A DNA stretch of 64,000 nt, from NCBI RefSeq assembly GCF_001425575.1, contig NZ_LMRD01000007.1:124001-188000 (forward strand). Direction: 5' to 3'. The position numbers were made by a program, and so were the translations under genes. Numbering within the stretch: position 1 is the first letter of the stretch; each line of letters begins with the position of its first letter. This document shows, piece by piece, positions 8,542-16,987 of the stretch. The stretch is from Aurantimonas sp. Leaf443. Its GTDB lineage: Bacteria > Pseudomonadota > Alphaproteobacteria > Rhizobiales > Rhizobiaceae. A model generated the notes under the pieces. It was not told where the DNA came from. It saw nothing but the letters and a program-made list of their open reading frames with translations, and did not search any database.

Positions 8542-9147
8542 ATGGCGAAGTCGACGGACGTCACGGTCATCAAGAAATACGCCAACCGGCGTCTCTACAA
8601 CACGGGAACCAGCACCTACGTCACGCTCGACAACCTCGCCAACATGGTGAAGAGCAACGAGGAATTCGTCGTCCAGGACGCCAAGACCGGGGAGGACATC
8701 ACCCATTCCGTCCTCACGCAGATCATTTTCGAGCAGGAGAACAAGGGCGGGCAGAACCTCATGCCCATCACGTTCCTGCGCCAGCTGATCCGCTTCTACG
8801 GCGACCAGATGCAGATGGTGATCCCGAGCTATCTCGAGCATTCCATGTCGGCCCTGACGACGGAGCAGGAGAGTTACCGCGAGAAGATGGGCAGTGCGGT
8901 GGCGCAGACGCCGATCAAGATGATCGAGGCGCAGGTGCGCCGCAACACCGAGATGTTCCGGCAGGCGATGGGCATGTTCAACCCTTTCCTCGCCGGCACG
9001 CTGCCCGAGGCGGCCGCCGACGGCGCCAAGGCCGGCGCGCCTTCGCCGAGCCCCGCCGAACTCGACAAGGACCTGAAGGCGATGCGCGAGGAACTCGCCC
9101 GCATGCAGAGGCGCCTGGAAGAGATCGACACGAAGAAGGCGGACTGA
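8542..9147 (+). CDS. phaR: Polyhydroxyalkanoate synthesis repressor PhaR
   Basis: 201 residues. The N-terminal 60 residues are the PHB/PHA accumulation regulator DNA-binding domain, with the hallmark TVIKKYANRRLYNT followed by YVTLDNLANMV. The PHB-associated middle domain covers about residues 65-120 (TQIIFEQENKG, FLRQLIRFYGDQMQ). The tail has a Pro/Ala linker and a coiled coil (KDLKAMREELARMQRRLEEI). PhaR binds PHA granules and DNA and represses phasin and its own gene when no polymer is present. The start at 8542 has a GGGGGACGGG stretch upstream. Divergence from phaA-phaB fits direct control of this locus. Confidence 0.93.
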   Translation: MAKSTDVTVIKKYANRRLYNTGTSTYVTLDNLANMVKSNEEFVVQDAKTGEDITHSVLTQIIFEQENKGGQNLMPITFLRQLIRFYGDQMQMVIPSYLEHSMSALTTEQESYREKMGSAVAQTPIKMIEAQVRRNTEMFRQAMGMFNPFLAGTLPEAAADGAKAGAPSPSPAELDKDLKAMREELARMQRRLEEIDTKKAD

Positions 9148-9361
9148 CGAACGGTCCGCCCGGCCGGCAGCGGCCCGCGAGGCGCGGCCGGCGGTCTCCG
9201 CCCGAGCCTTGCGGTGCGGCCCCCGCTTCGAGGCGACGATCCGCCCCTGCGACCGTGCCGCAAGGGTCGATTCGTCGGGGCGCGTTGCCCCTGTCGAATG
9301 TCCCGGCGGATACGTGCCTGCGTCCGTCACCGCGGAACTGCCCTTGAGCGAATCCGTCTCC

Positions 9362-9871
9362 ATGTCCGTCGCTCGTCCCGTTGCCTCGGCGCGCGTCCAT
9401 GTCATCGCGCCCCTGCCGCTCGCGCCTCCCGGACGACTCGCCTTCGCGCCCTGCCCGGGCCGCGACCAGCCGCTGCGCGAGGCCGTCGCGGCGATCGTCG
9501 CGGACGGGTTCGATCTGGTGCTCGGGCTCGTCGGGCCGGCGGAGTTCCCGGATCAGGCGGCTTTCGAGGCGGCGCTGCACGGGCGCGGGATCGCGACGCT
9601 TCGCCTGCCGATCAAGGATTTCGGCACCGTCAGCGAGGCGCGCTGGGCGGCGGTGGCGCCGCAGCTCCATGCGGCGCTCGACGCGGGCCGGGCGCTTCTA
9701 ATTCATTGCCTTGCGGGAAAGGGGCGCTCCGGCACGATCGCCGCTCGGCTCCTCGCGGAGCGCGAGCTGGAGCCGGCCGCCGCCATCTCCGCGGTCCGGG
9801 CGGCGCGGGCGGGCGCCATCGAGACCGCCGCGCAGGAGGCCTTCGTGGCGGAGGCGGCGCGCCGAGCCTGA
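9362..9871 (+). CDS. Dual-specificity/tyrosine phosphatase-like protein
   Basis: 169 residues. The catalytic loop HCLAGKGRSGT fits the Cys-X5-Arg signature, with C116 and R122. D86 in the IKDFGT segment is a candidate general acid. Substrate could be phosphotyrosine, phosphoserine/threonine or a small phosphorylated metabolite. The start is uncertain. The ATG at 9362 has only a weak ribosome-binding site, a TTG at 9344 is in frame, and an open extension reaches 9209, but the phosphatase fold starts after 9362. It follows phaR by about 210 bp. Contrast it with the Cys-less relative at 21880-22497. Confidence 0.75.
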   Translation: MSVARPVASARVHVIAPLPLAPPGRLAFAPCPGRDQPLREAVAAIVADGFDLVLGLVGPAEFPDQAAFEAALHGRGIATLRLPIKDFGTVSEARWAAVAPQLHAALDAGRALLIHCLAGKGRSGTIAARLLAERELEPAAAISAVRAARAGAIETAAQEAFVAEAARRA

Positions 9872-9992
9872 GGTCGGGCGTCGGGCGGGCCGGTATCGGG
9901 CCGATATCCCGGCCGGGCGATTCCGCCCCCTTTCCGAGATCGCGCCTCTCGGGACGGCGGACAGGCCACGTCCGGCTGCCTGAAACGCGAAA

Positions 9993-10017
9993 GGGCCGGT
10001 CCCTGACGGACCGACCC
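9993..10017 (-). terminator. Intrinsic terminator of rpmF
   Basis: GGG-C-CGGTCC pairs with GGACCG-A-CCC around a CTGAC loop (nine pairs, one mismatch). On the minus strand it is followed by TTTCGCGTTT. It lies about 50 nt past the rpmF stop. Confidence 0.7.
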
Positions 10018-10065
10018 TTCGACGCACTTCACGTGGCCCGCGGCGTCGCGCGGGCCGGAGAGGCC

Positions 10066-10251
10066 TCAGGCCTTTTCCTTGACGGTCAGGATCTGCTTGC
10101 CGCGATACATGCCGGTCTTGAGGTCCACATGGTGGGGACGGCGCAGTTCGCCCGAGTTCTTGTCCTCGATATAGGTCGGGGCGCTCAGGGCGTCGGCCGA
10201 ACGGCGCATGCCGCGCTTGGACGGGCTGGTCTTTCGCTTGGGAACTGCCAT
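10066..10251 (-). CDS. rpmF: 50S ribosomal protein L32
   Basis: 61-residue basic ribosomal protein beginning [20 protein letters not shown], the invariant L32 N-terminus. It lacks the four Cys of zinc-binding L32 variants, as usual for alphaproteobacteria. The C-terminal [23 protein letters not shown] segment fits the family. It has its own terminator. mtgA lies upstream on the same strand but is separated by a terminator-like hairpin, so rpmF probably has its own promoter within 10252-10395. Confidence 0.97.
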   Translation of the reverse strand: MAVPKRKTSPSKRGMRRSADALSAPTYIEDKNSGELRRPHHVDLKTGMYRGKQILTVKEKA

Positions 10252-10395
10252 GGTAACTCTCCGTTCGCTTGCCCTTCCGGCAAACCGGCGGCGATTTAGT
10301 CTGCCCGGTTCATCATCGGACCTTCGAGCCCGCTCCTTGGAGCGAGCCGCCGAGAGGTCACGGCGAGACGGGAATTGGTGCGTGCCCATAGCAAA

Positions 10396-10424
10396 GCCGG
10401 CACGGTTTGTGAAGACCTGCCGGC
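10396..10424 (-). terminator. Intrinsic terminator of mtgA
   Basis: On the minus strand GCCGGCA-GGT pairs with ACC-G-TGCCGGC (ten pairs with one bulged base, loop CTTCACAA) and is followed by TTTGC. It begins 9 nt after the mtgA stop codon. Confidence 0.6.
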
Positions 10425-10432
10425 CGCCACGT

Positions 10433-11170
10433 TCAGGCCTTCACGCAGGACACGTAGTCGCCGGACGCGCGGGCGAGGCGCTCGACGCGCGCGGCCAGCC
10501 GCCCGAGGCTGCGCGACGGCTTGGCCGGGGTGCGCACGCCCGGCGCCGGCAGGGTGACGGCGAGAAGCGCCGCCTGCCGGGCCGAGAGCTTCGCCGCGGA
10601 GACGCCGAAATAGTGCTGGCTTGCCGCTTCCACGCCGTAGACCCCCGTGTCCCATTCCACGATGTTGACGTAGATCTCCATGATCCGCCGCTTGGAGAGG
10701 ACGACGTCGAAATAGAGCGCCAGCGGCGCCTCCAGGCCTTTGCGCAGCCAGGAACGGCCGCCCCACAGGAAGAGGTTCTTCACCGCCTGCATGGGGATGG
10801 TCGAGGCCCCGCGCGTCTCCTCGCCGGCCATTGCCTCCTCCATCACCGCGCGCATCTCGCCCCAGTCAATGCCGCCGTGACGGCAGAACTGCCCGTCCTC
10901 CGACATGATGATGGAATGCAGGAGCACGGGCGCGACATTCTCGATCGGCACCCAGTCGCGGATGACCGGCCGCAGCGCCACGTGGTCGGCGAGCATCAGC
11001 GTCGAGACCGGATGCACGAAGCGCAGGGCGTAGAGCGGCGTCAGGACGAGCGGCAGGGCCGCGAGGAGCACGATCACCAGCGCCACGCCCGCCGCGATCC
11101 GCCCGCTTCGCGTGCGCGGCAGGTGCGCGCGCGAGCGCCCGCCCGTCTCGAAGAATCGCAACCCGTCCAT
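10433..11170 (-). CDS. mtgA: Monofunctional peptidoglycan glycosyltransferase MtgA
   Basis: 245 residues. It polymerises lipid II into glycan strands on the outer face of the inner membrane. One transmembrane helix covers about residues 25-47. The GT51 domain follows with the catalytic motif [13 protein letters not shown] (E91). Further family blocks are [16 protein letters not shown] and [23 protein letters not shown]. There is no transpeptidase domain. The last 40 residues ([20 protein letters not shown]) are basic, and a Cys sits near the end. Its neighbours rpmF and the divergent polyprenyl synthase form a common rhizobial arrangement. Confidence 0.95.
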   Translation of the reverse strand: MDGLRFFETGGRSRAHLPRTRSGRIAAGVALVIVLLAALPLVLTPLYALRFVHPVSTLMLADHVALRPVIRDWVPIENVAPVLLHSIIMSEDGQFCRHGGIDWGEMRAVMEEAMAGEETRGASTIPMQAVKNLFLWGGRSWLRKGLEAPLALYFDVVLSKRRIMEIYVNIVEWDTGVYGVEAASQHYFGVSAAKLSARQAALLAVTLPAPGVRTPAKPSRSLGRLAARVERLARASGDYVSCVKA

Positions 11171-11371
11171 CCCCTCGCCCCGACCGTTCCGGCGTCCCGC
11201 ATGCCCATCGCGAAAGTCCCGACTTTCGCGGGGCGGTCAAGTCCGGCGCGTGACATCGGCCTTTCCGGCCTCCGGCGCCCAGAGCGGACGCGCGCCGCCT
11301 TGACCCCCGTGCCGCCATCGGCCACTGCCGGGGCTTCGGCGGGCACGGCGCCCGGCAGACGGAGGCAGGGC

Positions 11372-12274
11372 ATGGCGAGCGGCGGTTTCGAGGCGTTCCT
11401 GGAAGCGCGGGCGGACGAGATCGAGACGGCGCTCGGGGCCGCGCTCGATCCCGCCTCGCCGCTCCTTTCGGGCACGCCCGAGCGGCTGCTTGCGGCGATG
11501 CGTTATGCGGCGCTCGGCGGCGGCAAGCGCCTTCGCCCGGTTCTGCTTGCCGAGGTCGCCGCGCTTCTGGGCGCCCCGCGGCAGGCCGCGCTCGGCCCTG
11601 CCCTCGCGCTCGAATGCATCCACTGCTACTCGCTCGTCCATGACGACCTGCCGGCCATGGACGACGACGACCTGCGCCGGGGCCGCCCGACCGTGCACCG
11701 CGCCTTCGACGAGGCGACGGCGATCCTGGCCGGCGACGCGCTCCTGACGCTCGCCTTCGGGCTCGTCGCGGCCGAGGCGACGCTCGCGGCGCAGGCGCGG
11801 GTGGCCCTCGTCGCCGCGCTCGCGCGGGCGGCGGGCGCGGCCGGCATGGTCGGCGGCCAGGCGCTGGATCTGGGCGCCGAGACGCTGACCTTGAGCGAAT
11901 CGGAGATCGCCACGATGCAGGCGATGAAGACCGGCGCGCTCATCGCCCAGGCCTGCGAGGCCGGCGCCATCGTCGCGGGGGCGGATGCCGAGACGCGGGA
12001 CCGGCTCGTGCGCTACGGCGAGATCGTGGGCCTTGCCTTCCAGCTCGCCGACGACCTCCTCGACGAGACCTCGGATGCCGCCACGCTCGGCAAGGCGGCC
12101 GGCAAGGATGCGGCGCGCGGCAAGAAGACGCTGCCCTCTCTCCACGGCCAGGACTGGACCCGCAGGCGGCTGGACGCGCTCGTCGCCGAGGCGGAGGCGC
12201 TGCTGGCGCCCTTCGGCGACCGGGCGCGCACGCTCGTCGAGCTCGCGCGCTTCGTGGCGATCCGCAGCCGCTGA
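11372..12274 (+). CDS. ispA: Short-chain polyprenyl diphosphate synthase (farnesyl or geranylgeranyl)
   Basis: 300 residues. Class I isoprenyl synthase adding isopentenyl diphosphate to allylic diphosphates. The first aspartate-rich motif DDLPAMD spans residues 91-97 and the second DDLLD spans 227-231; GGGKRLRP (49-56) binds diphosphate. The first motif has two extra residues between its Asp pairs, as in bacterial IspA-type enzymes, giving C15 or C20 products; chain length cannot be settled by eye. The ATG at 11372 follows GGAGGCAGGGC. The gene is convergent with the lytic transglycosylase (8 bp between stops) and close to ispG, another isoprenoid gene. Confidence 0.9.
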   Translation: MASGGFEAFLEARADEIETALGAALDPASPLLSGTPERLLAAMRYAALGGGKRLRPVLLAEVAALLGAPRQAALGPALALECIHCYSLVHDDLPAMDDDDLRRGRPTVHRAFDEATAILAGDALLTLAFGLVAAEATLAAQARVALVAALARAAGAAGMVGGQALDLGAETLTLSESEIATMQAMKTGALIAQACEAGAIVAGADAETRDRLVRYGEIVGLAFQLADDLLDETSDAATLGKAAGKDAARGKKTLPSLHGQDWTRRRLDALVAEAEALLAPFGDRARTLVELARFVAIRSR

Positions 12275-12282
12275 GGCCGGGC

Positions 12283-13158
12283 TCAGCGGCCCTTGGCGTT
12301 CTTCATCACCACGCAGGCGCCGCCGGCGGCGCGCAGCCTGGAGCAGACGCCGTCGGCCTGCGCCCGGCTGTCCGCCCCCACCCGCACGGCGACGATGCGG
12401 CGCGGGCCGGAGATGGGGCGCACGCGCATGACGATCGGATCTGTGCCGGCGAGGACGCCCGGATACTGGTCCTGCAGGCGCCGGTACATCTTCAGCGCGA
12501 TCGCCTCGTTCGGATGGCCCGCCACCTGCACGCCCCAGGGCCGCATGGGCGCGCTTTCGGGGATCGCGAAGACGGCGCGCGTCGCCATCACCGGCAGCTT
12601 GCGGCAGGCGGCGTCGAAATCGAGCTTGGCGTCGAGCGGACGCGTCTCCACCTCGCGGCCGCTCTCGCGGAACCAGTCCGCCTCGCGCGCGGTGATCGAG
12701 AGCACGTAGTTCTGCGTCTCGTAGGGAAGGCTTCCGCCGCTCGCCTTCCAGCGCTTCACGCGGTTGATGCCGCCATTGTAGGCGGCGGCCGCCAGACCCC
12801 AATTGCCGAGTTCGGCCTTGAGGTCGCGCAGGTAGAGCGCGGAATGGCGGATCGCCTGTTCCTTGTCGAACGGGTCGGCGAGGCCGCGCTCGCGGGCGGT
12901 GTAGGGCATGAACTGCGCGATGCCCTGCGCGCCGACCGGCGAGAGCGCCCCTTCGTCGAAGCGGCTTTCCTTCCAGATCAGCCGCGCGAAGAAGTCCGGC
13001 GACATGCCCGTCTCGCCCGCCCGCGCCTCGATGAGGTCGCAGATCGCTCCGACGCGCGCGTCGGCCGTGGCGGGCGCGGCGCGGGCGGCCGAGACGGGCG
13101 CGGCGAGGACGAAGCCGAGCGCGAGCGCCGCGAAACGCTGGACGAGCCTGTCTCCCAT
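12283..13158 (-). CDS. Soluble lytic transglycosylase with SPOR-like tail
   Basis: 291 residues. A signal peptide (about 1-27, ending SAARAA) directs it to the periplasm. The SLT domain (about 35-160) has the catalytic Glu in LIWKESRF and the conserved VGAQGIAQFMP and AAAYNGGINRV blocks. It would cleave peptidoglycan glycan strands with 1,6-anhydro product formation. A C-terminal region of about 70 residues (from KMYRRLQDQYPGV) resembles a SPOR-type peptidoglycan-binding domain, which is less certain. ispG ends 6 bp upstream of its start on the same strand, so the two are probably cotranscribed. Confidence 0.87.
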   Translation of the reverse strand: MGDRLVQRFAALALGFVLAAPVSAARAAPATADARVGAICDLIEARAGETGMSPDFFARLIWKESRFDEGALSPVGAQGIAQFMPYTARERGLADPFDKEQAIRHSALYLRDLKAELGNWGLAAAAYNGGINRVKRWKASGGSLPYETQNYVLSITAREADWFRESGREVETRPLDAKLDFDAACRKLPVMATRAVFAIPESAPMRPWGVQVAGHPNEAIALKMYRRLQDQYPGVLAGTDPIVMRVRPISGPRRIVAVRVGADSRAQADGVCSRLRAAGGACVVMKNAKGR

Positions 13159-13164
13159 CGCGCC

Positions 13165-14430
13165 CTATTCGGCCGCCGCGCGGCTGCCGTAGCGCCGCTC
13201 GATATAGTCGGCCACCATCACCTGGAAGTCGGCCGCGATATTGGGCCCGCGCAGCGTGGCGGCCTTGGCGCCGTCGATGAAGACGGGGGCGGAGGGCGTC
13301 TCGCCCGTGCCCGGCAGCGAGATGCCGATATTGGCGTGCTTGGATTCGCCCGGCCCGTTGACGATGCAGCCCATGACCGCGACCGTCATGCCCTCGACGC
13401 CCGGATATTTCTCGCGCCAGACCGGCATGTTGACGCGGATGTCGTTCTGGATCGTCTCGGCGAGTTCCTGGAAGACGGTCGAGGTCGTGCGCCCGCAGCC
13501 GGGGCAGGCCGCCACGACCGGCAGGAACTGGCGGAAGCCCATCGTCTGCAGGAGCTCCTGCGCCACCTGCACCTCGCGCGTGCGGTCGCCGCCGGGCTCG
13601 GGCGTCAGCGAGACGCGGATCGTGTCGCCGATGCCCTCCTGCAGGAGGATGCCCATGGCCGCCGCGGAGGCGACGATGCCCTTGCTGCCCATGCCCGCTT
13701 CCGTGAGGCCGAGATGGAGCGCGTGGGGCGAGCGGCGCGAGAGGTCGCGATAGACGGCGATGAGGTCCTGGACGTTGGAGACCTTGGCCGAGAGGATGAT
13801 CTTCTCGCGCGCAAGGCCCGTCTCCTCGGCGAGCTGCGCCGAGAGGAGCGCGGAGCGCACGATCGCCTCGCGCATCACCGCGCGGGCCGAGAGCGGGGCG
13901 GCCAGCGCGCTGTTCTTGTCCATCAGCCGGGTGAGAAGGTCCTGGTCGAGCGAGCCCCAGTTGACGCCGATGCGCACCGGCTTGCCCCAGCGGATCGCCG
14001 TCTCGACGATCTGGACGAACTGGCGGTCCTTCTTGTCCTTGAAGCCGACATTGCCGGGATTAATCCGGTACTTGGCGAGCGCCTCGGCGCAGGCCGGATG
14101 GTCGGCGAGGAGCTTGTGGCCGATATAGTGGAAGTCGCCGACGAGCGGCACGAAGAGGCCGAGCCGCTCCAGCCGCTCGCGCACGCGCGGCACGGCGGCG
14201 GCCGATTCGTCGCGGTCCACCGTGATGCGCACGATCTCCGACCCCGCCTTGGCGAGTTCGGCCACCTGCTTCACCGTGGCGTCGACATCGGCGGTGTCGG
14301 TGTTGGTCATCGACTGGACGACGACCGGCGCGCCGCCGCCCACGACCACGCCCGCCACGCGCACGCCGACGGTCGGGCGACGCTCGGCGGGATCGACCAG
14401 GACGGGTTCCGACGGGGGTTCGATCTGCAT
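13165..14430 (-). CDS. ispG: 4-hydroxy-3-methylbut-2-en-1-yl diphosphate synthase IspG
   Basis: 421 residues from the ATG at 14430; an in-frame GTG at 14463 would add 11 residues, and neither has a strong ribosome-binding site. IspG is the [4Fe-4S] enzyme of the MEP isoprenoid pathway converting MEcPP to HMBPP. The cluster cysteines lie in [10 protein letters not shown] and in [10 protein letters not shown], and the N-terminal TIM-barrel begins [20 protein letters not shown]. It is transcribed into the lytic transglycosylase gene 6 bp downstream. With the polyprenyl synthase next door it supplies isoprenoid precursors, including those for undecaprenyl carriers. Confidence 0.95.
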   Translation of the reverse strand: MQIEPPSEPVLVDPAERRPTVGVRVAGVVVGGGAPVVVQSMTNTDTADVDATVKQVAELAKAGSEIVRITVDRDESAAAVPRVRERLERLGLFVPLVGDFHYIGHKLLADHPACAEALAKYRINPGNVGFKDKKDRQFVQIVETAIRWGKPVRIGVNWGSLDQDLLTRLMDKNSALAAPLSARAVMREAIVRSALLSAQLAEETGLAREKIILSAKVSNVQDLIAVYRDLSRRSPHALHLGLTEAGMGSKGIVASAAAMGILLQEGIGDTIRVSLTPEPGGDRTREVQVAQELLQTMGFRQFLPVVAACPGCGRTTSTVFQELAETIQNDIRVNMPVWREKYPGVEGMTVAVMGCIVNGPGESKHANIGISLPGTGETPSAPVFIDGAKAATLRGPNIAADFQVMVADYIERRYGSRAAAE

Positions 14431-14577
14431 AGGGCTCAACTCTTCGGGCTCTTCGATCGTCACGCGAGGTGGCGCCTCGCTCTCGCCTTGTCAATCGAAC
14501 GCGCCATCATGTCCAGCCTATGACGGCGGGCTCGCGCCTGCCTTGCTCGAACGTGACCCCGGGAGATCGCAGCAGCC

Positions 14578-14751
14578 ATGGACGTCGGATACGCCCCCAT
14601 CATCGTCGTGATCGTCTTCCTGCTCGTCGTGGCGGTCATGCCGGTCTGGCCCTGGTCGCGCGGCTGGGGCTCGCGGCCGGTGCTCGCGCTGGCGCTGATC
14701 TTCATGATGATCGCCGTCTTCGCCGTGATCGGCGGCTTCGGCGCGATCTGA
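14578..14751 (+). CDS. 57-residue DUF3309 family membrane protein
   Basis: A very small protein with two hydrophobic segments (about residues 6-22 and 35-56) flanking a PVWPWSRGWGSRP turn. That Pro-Trp-Pro-x-Ser-x-x-Trp-Gly pattern is the signature of the DUF3309 family, small membrane proteins of unknown function frequent in alphaproteobacteria. GGGAGA lies upstream of the ATG at a somewhat long spacing. Short coding length, family signature and a good start argue it is real. It is divergent from ispG and convergent with the MFS gene. Confidence 0.75.
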   Translation: MDVGYAPIIVVIVFLLVVAVMPVWPWSRGWGSRPVLALALIFMMIAVFAVIGGFGAI

Positions 14752-14782
14752 CGCCCCGTCCGGCGCGCCGCCGCGCGGGCCG

Positions 14783-15991
14783 TCAGGCGCGCCGGTCGGC
14801 GCCCGAGACGATGCCGGAAGCGGCCAGCACCAGGACGAGAAGCGCGGCGAGCCCGGCATAGACGATGGCGAAGCCCGTATGCTCGGCGATGAAGCCGATG
14901 AAGGACGGCGCGATGAGGATGCCGCTATAGCCGATCGAGGTCGCCATGGAGAGGCCGGTCCCGGCCTTCAGGCCTTCCACGTTGCCGGCCGCCGAGAAGG
15001 CGATGGGCACGATGTTGGAGAGGCCGATGCCCAGGAGCGCGAAACCGACGAGCGCGGCCGCGAGCCCCGGCGCGAAACCGATGACGAGTAGCCCGACGAT
15101 GGCGATGGAAGCGCAGCCGCGCGCCGTGGCGACGGCGCCGAACCGGTCGCGGATGCCGTCCCCGGCAAAGCGCAGGATGGCCATGGCCGCCGAGAAGGCC
15201 GCGAAGGCGAGGCCCGATGCGGCGGTGCCGACGCCGAGCTCCTGGCGCAGATAGACCGCGCTCCAGTCGATCGCCGCCCCTTCCGGGATCATCGCGAAGA
15301 GCGCCACGACCCCGATGGCGAGCGCCTTGCCGACGGAGGCAAAACCGCCGACCCGAGCCCCATCGGTCCCGGACTGCGCGGCGACGGGCGCCGGCTCAGG
15401 CTCGTCCGACAGGAGATGGCGCGCCACGAAGAGGAGCGTCGCCGCCACGACGAGGCCGGTGAGGAGGCCGTGCGCGCCGCCCCCGAGAAAGGCGATGATC
15501 GGACCGCCGAGCCCGGCGCCGAGGAGACCGCCGACGCTCCAGAAGCCGTGGCAGGAGGACATGATGGCCCGCTGCAGCCGCCGCTCCACCGACACGGCGT
15601 TGGCGTTCATGGCAACGTCGAGGCCGCCCGTCGTGATGCCCGCGAAGAGGACGGCGAGGATGGCGAGCGGGACGTTCGGCGCGAGCGCCAGGAGCGGCAG
15701 GGCCGGCACCATCGCCGCGTGCAGCCAGATCGTCGGCCGCTTCGAGCCGATGCGCGAGATGACGCGGCCGACGAGCGGCATGGCGAGGATGGCGCCGAGG
15801 CCGAAGGCGAGGATCATCAGGCCGAGCTGCGCCTTCGAGAGATCGAGCCGCGCGGCGAAGAGCGGGATCTGCGGGGCCCAGCCGCCGATGACGAAACCGT
15901 TGGCGAGGAAGGCCAGCGACACGGCGAGGCGTTCCCGCGGCCAGGCGGCCGCGCGGGCGGAAGAGGCCGATGAGGGGGCGGCAAGGGTCAC
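14783..15991 (-). CDS. Major facilitator superfamily transporter (YbjJ-like)
   Basis: 402 residues with about 12 predicted transmembrane helices. After a 20-residue Ala-rich N-terminus comes FLANGFVIGGWAPQIP, then the loop 2-3 motif GRVISRIGSKRP and a central loop near residues 195-215. The DVAMNANAVSVE segment is typical of YbjJ/FucP-like members with unknown or sugar substrates. The start codon appears to be GTG at 15991. Immediately upstream is a 16-bp tandem repeat (16006-16069), and then the DeoR regulator on the same strand, 97 bp away. The neighbouring regulator suggests a sugar or nucleoside substrate, but no substrate is shown. Confidence 0.82.
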   Translation of the reverse strand: MTLAAPSSASSARAAAWPRERLAVSLAFLANGFVIGGWAPQIPLFAARLDLSKAQLGLMILAFGLGAILAMPLVGRVISRIGSKRPTIWLHAAMVPALPLLALAPNVPLAILAVLFAGITTGGLDVAMNANAVSVERRLQRAIMSSCHGFWSVGGLLGAGLGGPIIAFLGGGAHGLLTGLVVAATLLFVARHLLSDEPEPAPVAAQSGTDGARVGGFASVGKALAIGVVALFAMIPEGAAIDWSAVYLRQELGVGTAASGLAFAAFSAAMAILRFAGDGIRDRFGAVATARGCASIAIVGLLVIGFAPGLAAALVGFALLGIGLSNIVPIAFSAAGNVEGLKAGTGLSMATSIGYSGILIAPSFIGFIAEHTGFAIVYAGLAALLVLVLAASGIVSGADRRA

Positions 15992-16005
15992 GGGACGCGT
16001 CTTTC

Positions 16006-16069
16006 GGCTGGAATGGCGGCCGGCTGGAATGGCGGGCGGCTGGAATGGCGGGCGGTTGGAATGGCGGGT
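16006..16069. repeat. Four-copy 16-bp tandem repeat upstream of the MFS gene
   Basis: Units at 16006-16021, 16022-16037, 16038-16053 and 16054-16069 read GGCTGGAATGGCGGCC, GGCTGGAATGGCGGGC, the same again, and GGTTGGAATGGCGGGT. It fills most of the short gap between the deoR-type gene and the MFS gene, ending 14 bp from the MFS start, so copy number would change the leader length or any operator array. It is outside both reading frames. Confidence 0.9.
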
Positions 16070-16088
16070 CGGGGTCCGGGCGGCCGCG

Positions 16089-16916
16089 TCAGGCGGGCGT
16101 CGGGGCGCGGGCGCGGCGGAGCGAGACGGGGATGGGCGCGGGATCGCACGGATCGGCGCGGAGGACGTCGATGCCGGCGGCCTTCAACGCGTCGACGAGC
16201 GCGGCCGGGCAATCGGCCTCGAGCGCGACGCGCGACAGGCGCGATGCCGGCAGCACGCAATAGGCGGCCGCGGTGCCGATCTTGTCGTTGGTGGCGGCGG
16301 CGAGGATGCGGCGGGCGCGGGTCGCCACGGCGGCCTTGAACTCGGCCTCCTCCAGGAGATGGGCGGTGAGGCCCGCGCCCGCATCCAGCCCGCAGGCGCC
16401 GAGCACGGCATCGTCGAAACGGAAGCGTTCGAGATCGCGCAGCGCCGTGGCGCCGAGGCAGGCGCCGCAGCGCGGATCGACCCGCCCGCCGACGAGGACG
16501 ATCTCGAACCCGCCGCGCGACAGGAGAAGGGCGGCGATGTCCGGCGCATTGGTGACGACGGTGAGGCCGGCATCGGCCGGCAGGGCGGCGGCGAGGCACA
16601 GATTGGTGGAGCCGGCATCGACGAAGAGGCTCGAACCCGGCAGAATCGTGCAGGCAAGCCTTTCGCCGAGACGCGCCTTGCGCGGCGCTTCCTCGCGCCG
16701 CCGCTCTTGCAGCGTGCCGCCGACGGGCGCGGCCGGAACGGCGCCGCCATAGACCCGCCGGCACAGGCCTTCGGCCGCCATCTCCCTGAGATCGCGGCGG
16801 ATCGTGTCTTCGGAGACGCCGAATTCGGCGGCGAGTGCACCGGCGCGCACCTGACCCTCGGCGCCGAGGCGCTCGGCGATGCGGGACTGGCGCTCGCGGG
16901 TCAGGAGAAGGCTCAT
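16089..16916 (-). CDS. DeoR family transcriptional regulator
   Basis: 275 residues. The N-terminal winged helix-turn-helix has the DeoR signature FGVSEDTIRRDLREMAAEGL at about residues 32-51, preceded by ERQSRIAERL. The C-terminal domain (about 75-255) is a DeoR sensor fold related to sugar-phosphate isomerases, with the FVDAGSTN phosphate-binding block and LVGGRVDPRCG. Such regulators usually respond to phosphorylated sugars. The ATG at 16916 gives the normal family length; the frame stays open upstream but lacks homology. The MFS transporter downstream on the same strand is the obvious target, and an FNT channel gene ends 71 bp upstream. Confidence 0.88.
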   Translation of the reverse strand: MSLLLTRERQSRIAERLGAEGQVRAGALAAEFGVSEDTIRRDLREMAAEGLCRRVYGGAVPAAPVGGTLQERRREEAPRKARLGERLACTILPGSSLFVDAGSTNLCLAAALPADAGLTVVTNAPDIAALLLSRGGFEIVLVGGRVDPRCGACLGATALRDLERFRFDDAVLGACGLDAGAGLTAHLLEEAEFKAAVATRARRILAAATNDKIGTAAAYCVLPASRLSRVALEADCPAALVDALKAAGIDVLRADPCDPAPIPVSLRRARAPTPA

Positions 16917-16987
16917 GCGGAAGATCGCCGCCAAACGTGCAAGATCGTGCAAGCTTTCTGACAGACGGCGACGCCCCCCGTCAACCC

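Noticed and set aside
16006-16069. CRISPR-like array
   Set aside because: The 16-bp units are directly adjacent with no spacers and no cas genes are nearby; this is a simple tandem repeat.
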